Assembly (NCBI GenBank): GCA_947259505.1
Contig: CAMYLT010000003.1
Span: 62,001 to 126,000, forward strand
Reading direction: 5' to 3'
DNA from: an uncultured Porticoccus sp.
GTDB lineage: Bacteria > Pseudomonadota > Gammaproteobacteria > Pseudomonadales > Porticoccaceae
DNA length: 64,000 nucleotides
Part shown: positions 62,458-64,000 of the stretch, piece after piece
How positions within the stretch are numbered: the first letter of the stretch is position 1
How the letters are laid out: every line of letters begins with the position of its first letter
Position numbers and translations under genes: made by a program
Notes under the pieces: model-generated
Databases searched by the model: none
Seen by the model: only the letters and a program-made list of their open reading frames with translations
What the model was told of the DNA's origin: nothing

Positions 62458-62897
62458 TGTGGCAAGTGTATCTCTCTGGTGAAATTCATACCGACTGGCG
62501 GGACCAGATTATCAGTGGTGCGGATCAGCAGGGTTTGCCCGTAACGTTCAGCTCCGCCGTGACTGACCACGAGGCCAGCGATGCCGCCGGTGATTCCCTG
62601 GGCAAAGAGGCCTCCCCGTTCTGGCGTGATCACAAGTCTGCGAAAGTTAACGCGATTCGCACCAAAACCCTGATCGAACAGTGTGACCTTGCGATCATCC
62701 GTTTCGGTGACAAGTACAAGCAGTGGAATGCGGCTTTTGATGCGGGCTATTGCGCAGCGCTGGGCACCCCTTATATCACCCTGCACGACGCTGATATTGT
62801 TCACCCGCTCAAGGAGGTGGACGGCAGCGCCATGGCTTGGGCTCAGACCCCTGAACAGGTAGTGGAACTCCTCGTTTATCTGACTCTACAGCAGTGA
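62457..62897 (+). CDS. ytoQ: YtoQ family protein
   Basis: 146 residues starting [18 protein letters not shown], with ASPFWRDHKSAKVNAIRTKTLI and DAGYCAALGTPYITLHD, characteristic of the YtoQ family. The fold resembles nucleoside 2-deoxyribosyltransferases, but no activity is established. The start overlaps the orn stop codon (TGATG), suggesting a shared transcript. Confidence 0.88.
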   Translation: MWQVYLSGEIHTDWRDQIISGADQQGLPVTFSSAVTDHEASDAAGDSLGKEASPFWRDHKSAKVNAIRTKTLIEQCDLAIIRFGDKYKQWNAAFDAGYCAALGTPYITLHDADIVHPLKEVDGSAMAWAQTPEQVVELLVYLTLQQ

Positions 62898-62902
62898 GCG
62901 AT

Positions 62903-64000
62903 TCATAAATCTGGCTGAGATGCGGGGTTGACGATCTTCCGCTTGCGTCGTTTTGGCTCGCGGTGTTGCTGTAGCGCCCAGCTCACATGCTCTCTGACAA
63001 GTGCTGAGGGGTGATCTTCGCGACGTTGCAGCGCCTGTAAGACCTGTTCCGATGTGGGCGCGTTTCCGAGGCCCACCGCCAGGTTGCGCAACCAACCCTG
63101 GTAGCCAATGCGGCGGATGGGTGAGCCCTCGGTATATTTGAGGAACTCCGCCTCGCTCCACAAAAACAGTTCCGCCAGATCCCGGTTATCCAGTTGGTGG
63201 CGGGGGGAGAAATCTTTCTCTGTTGATGATGGTGCAGCTTTGTTCCAGGGACAGATAGCCTGACAGTCATCGCAGCCAAATACCCGGTTGCCCATGGGTT
63301 CGCGGAACTCCAAAGGGATGCTGCCTTTGTTTTCGATAGTAAGGTAGGAAATACAGCGCCGGGCATCCAGTACATAGGGTTCCGGGAAGGCATCGGTAGG
63401 ACAGACCTTGAGGCAAGCGCGGCAGTCACCGCACTGATCTTGCTCACTGGGCTCATCCACTGGCAGCGGCAGGTTTGTGTAGATTTCACCGAGAAAAAAC
63501 CAGGAGCCCACTTCGCTATTGATGACCAGAGTGTGCTTGCCCATCCAGCCAAGGCCCGCTTTAACGGCTAACGGTTTTTCCATCACGGGTGCGCTGTCCA
63601 CGAAAGGGCGCTGGATCACAGAGTCAGGTACCGCTTGTTCAATGTCTTTGGCCAAAGTGGTTAAACGTTTGCGGATCAACTTGTGGTAATCCCGCCCCAG
63701 GGCATAGCGGGAGATATAGGCTTTATCTTCAGTCTTAAGAACGGCAATCAGGTCGCTGTCTTCAGGCAGGTAATCCATGCGCACGCTGATGACACGCACG
63801 GTTCCGGGCAGCAATTGCTCCGGATGATAGCGCTTGGGACCATGCTCACTCATCCAGCGCATCTCACCCTGATAACCCTTTGCCAGCCATTGGTTCAGCC
63901 GTTCACCGCTGGCGGACAGTTCGGTATCCGTAATCGCGACCTGCTGAAAGCCCAAGGCACGCCCCCAGTCCTTGATTTTTAAGGCCAGTTGTCGGTAGTC
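62903..64000 (-). CDS. queG: Epoxyqueuosine reductase, partial (N-terminus off the right edge)
   Basis: 366 residues visible. The frame continues to the window edge (…DYRQLALKIKDWGRALGFQQVAITD), so the real start is a few codons beyond 64000; the internal TTG at 63955 is not the start. Two 4Fe-4S motifs (CGDCRACLKVCPTDAF and CDDCQAICPWN) and C-terminal HEAT-like repeats are present. With cobalamin it makes queuosine in tRNA from epoxyqueuosine. It is convergent with ytoQ, six bases apart. Confidence 0.95.
   Translation of the reverse strand, partial: DYRQLALKIKDWGRALGFQQVAITDTELSASGERLNQWLAKGYQGEMRWMSEHGPKRYHPEQLLPGTVRVISVRMDYLPEDSDLIAVLKTEDKAYISRYALGRDYHKLIRKRLTTLAKDIEQAVPDSVIQRPFVDSAPVMEKPLAVKAGLGWMGKHTLVINSEVGSWFFLGEIYTNLPLPVDEPSEQDQCGDCRACLKVCPTDAFPEPYVLDARRCISYLTIENKGSIPLEFREPMGNRVFGCDDCQAICPWNKAAPSSTEKDFSPRHQLDNRDLAELFLWSEAEFLKYTEGSPIRRIGYQGWLRNLAVGLGNAPTSEQVLQALQRREDHPSALVREHVSWALQQHREPKRRKRKIVNPASQPDL

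Overview
The window looks like core chromosome from a free-living, probably marine gammaproteobacterium near the Pseudomonadales/Cellvibrionales. This rests on protein resemblance and on gene order shared with Pseudomonas as I remember it: comM-ubiK-glnK-amtB, xerC-DUF484-dapF-lysA-lptM-cyaY, nitrate reductase-nirD-nirB-kinase-nitrate transporter, argH/algZ-algR-hemC-hemD-hemX-hemY, ponA/pilMNOPQ-aroKB-gltBD-hemE, and psd-rhdA-rsgA/orn-queG. The genus cannot be fixed from the sequence alone. I see no rRNA, tRNA, CRISPR array, insertion sequence or prophage. The first gene (PHA synthase) runs off the left edge and the last (queG) off the right.

Layout. 1-3155: PHA synthase, comM and ubiK on the minus strand. 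3231-6374: a nitrogen block made of a TorF-type porin, glnK, amtB and a second PII gene. 6393-12205: DUF523, SIMPL protein, xerC, DUF484, dapF, lysA, lptM, then cyaY on the opposite strand. 12258-22818: a nitrate-assimilation island read leftwards (MFS nitrate transporter, PP2C-kinase fusion, nirB, nirD, molybdenum nitrate reductase, and a fused DmsB-DmsC-like electron-transfer protein). 23153-26391: an Anbu proteasome-like peptidase facing an alpha-E/ATP-grasp pair. 26671-34348: argH and the divergent algZR-hemCDXY run. 34419-42475: pckA, hslO, a DUF4124 protein, hslR, yrfG, nudE, cysQ and penicillin-binding protein 1A. 42608-56385: pilMNOPQ, aroKB, gltBD, hemE. 56528-64000: an HD-GYP-like protein, psd, rhdA, rsgA, a MscS channel, orn, ytoQ and queG.

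How it fits together. Three promoters in the nitrogen genes (before the porin/glnK/amtB block, before nirB, and before the nitrate transporter) carry sigma-54 type -24/-12 elements. Each has NtrC-like dyads about 85-150 bp upstream of the predicted start. The genes they serve would cover nitrate entry, nitrate to nitrite to ammonium, ammonium uptake and PII sensing, and the gltBD products then assimilate the ammonium. The nitrate reductase is short and lacks the C-terminal iron-sulfur domain of classical NasA. It is followed by a protein with four 4Fe-4S clusters and a membrane anchor, so nitrate assimilation here may draw electrons from the quinol pool. That is the most interesting system-level inference in the window. 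Other points for a second look are the Anbu/alpha-E/ATP-grasp set without a visible transglutaminase, an HD-GYP protein with several lost metal ligands, and structured RNA in two nitrogen transcripts.
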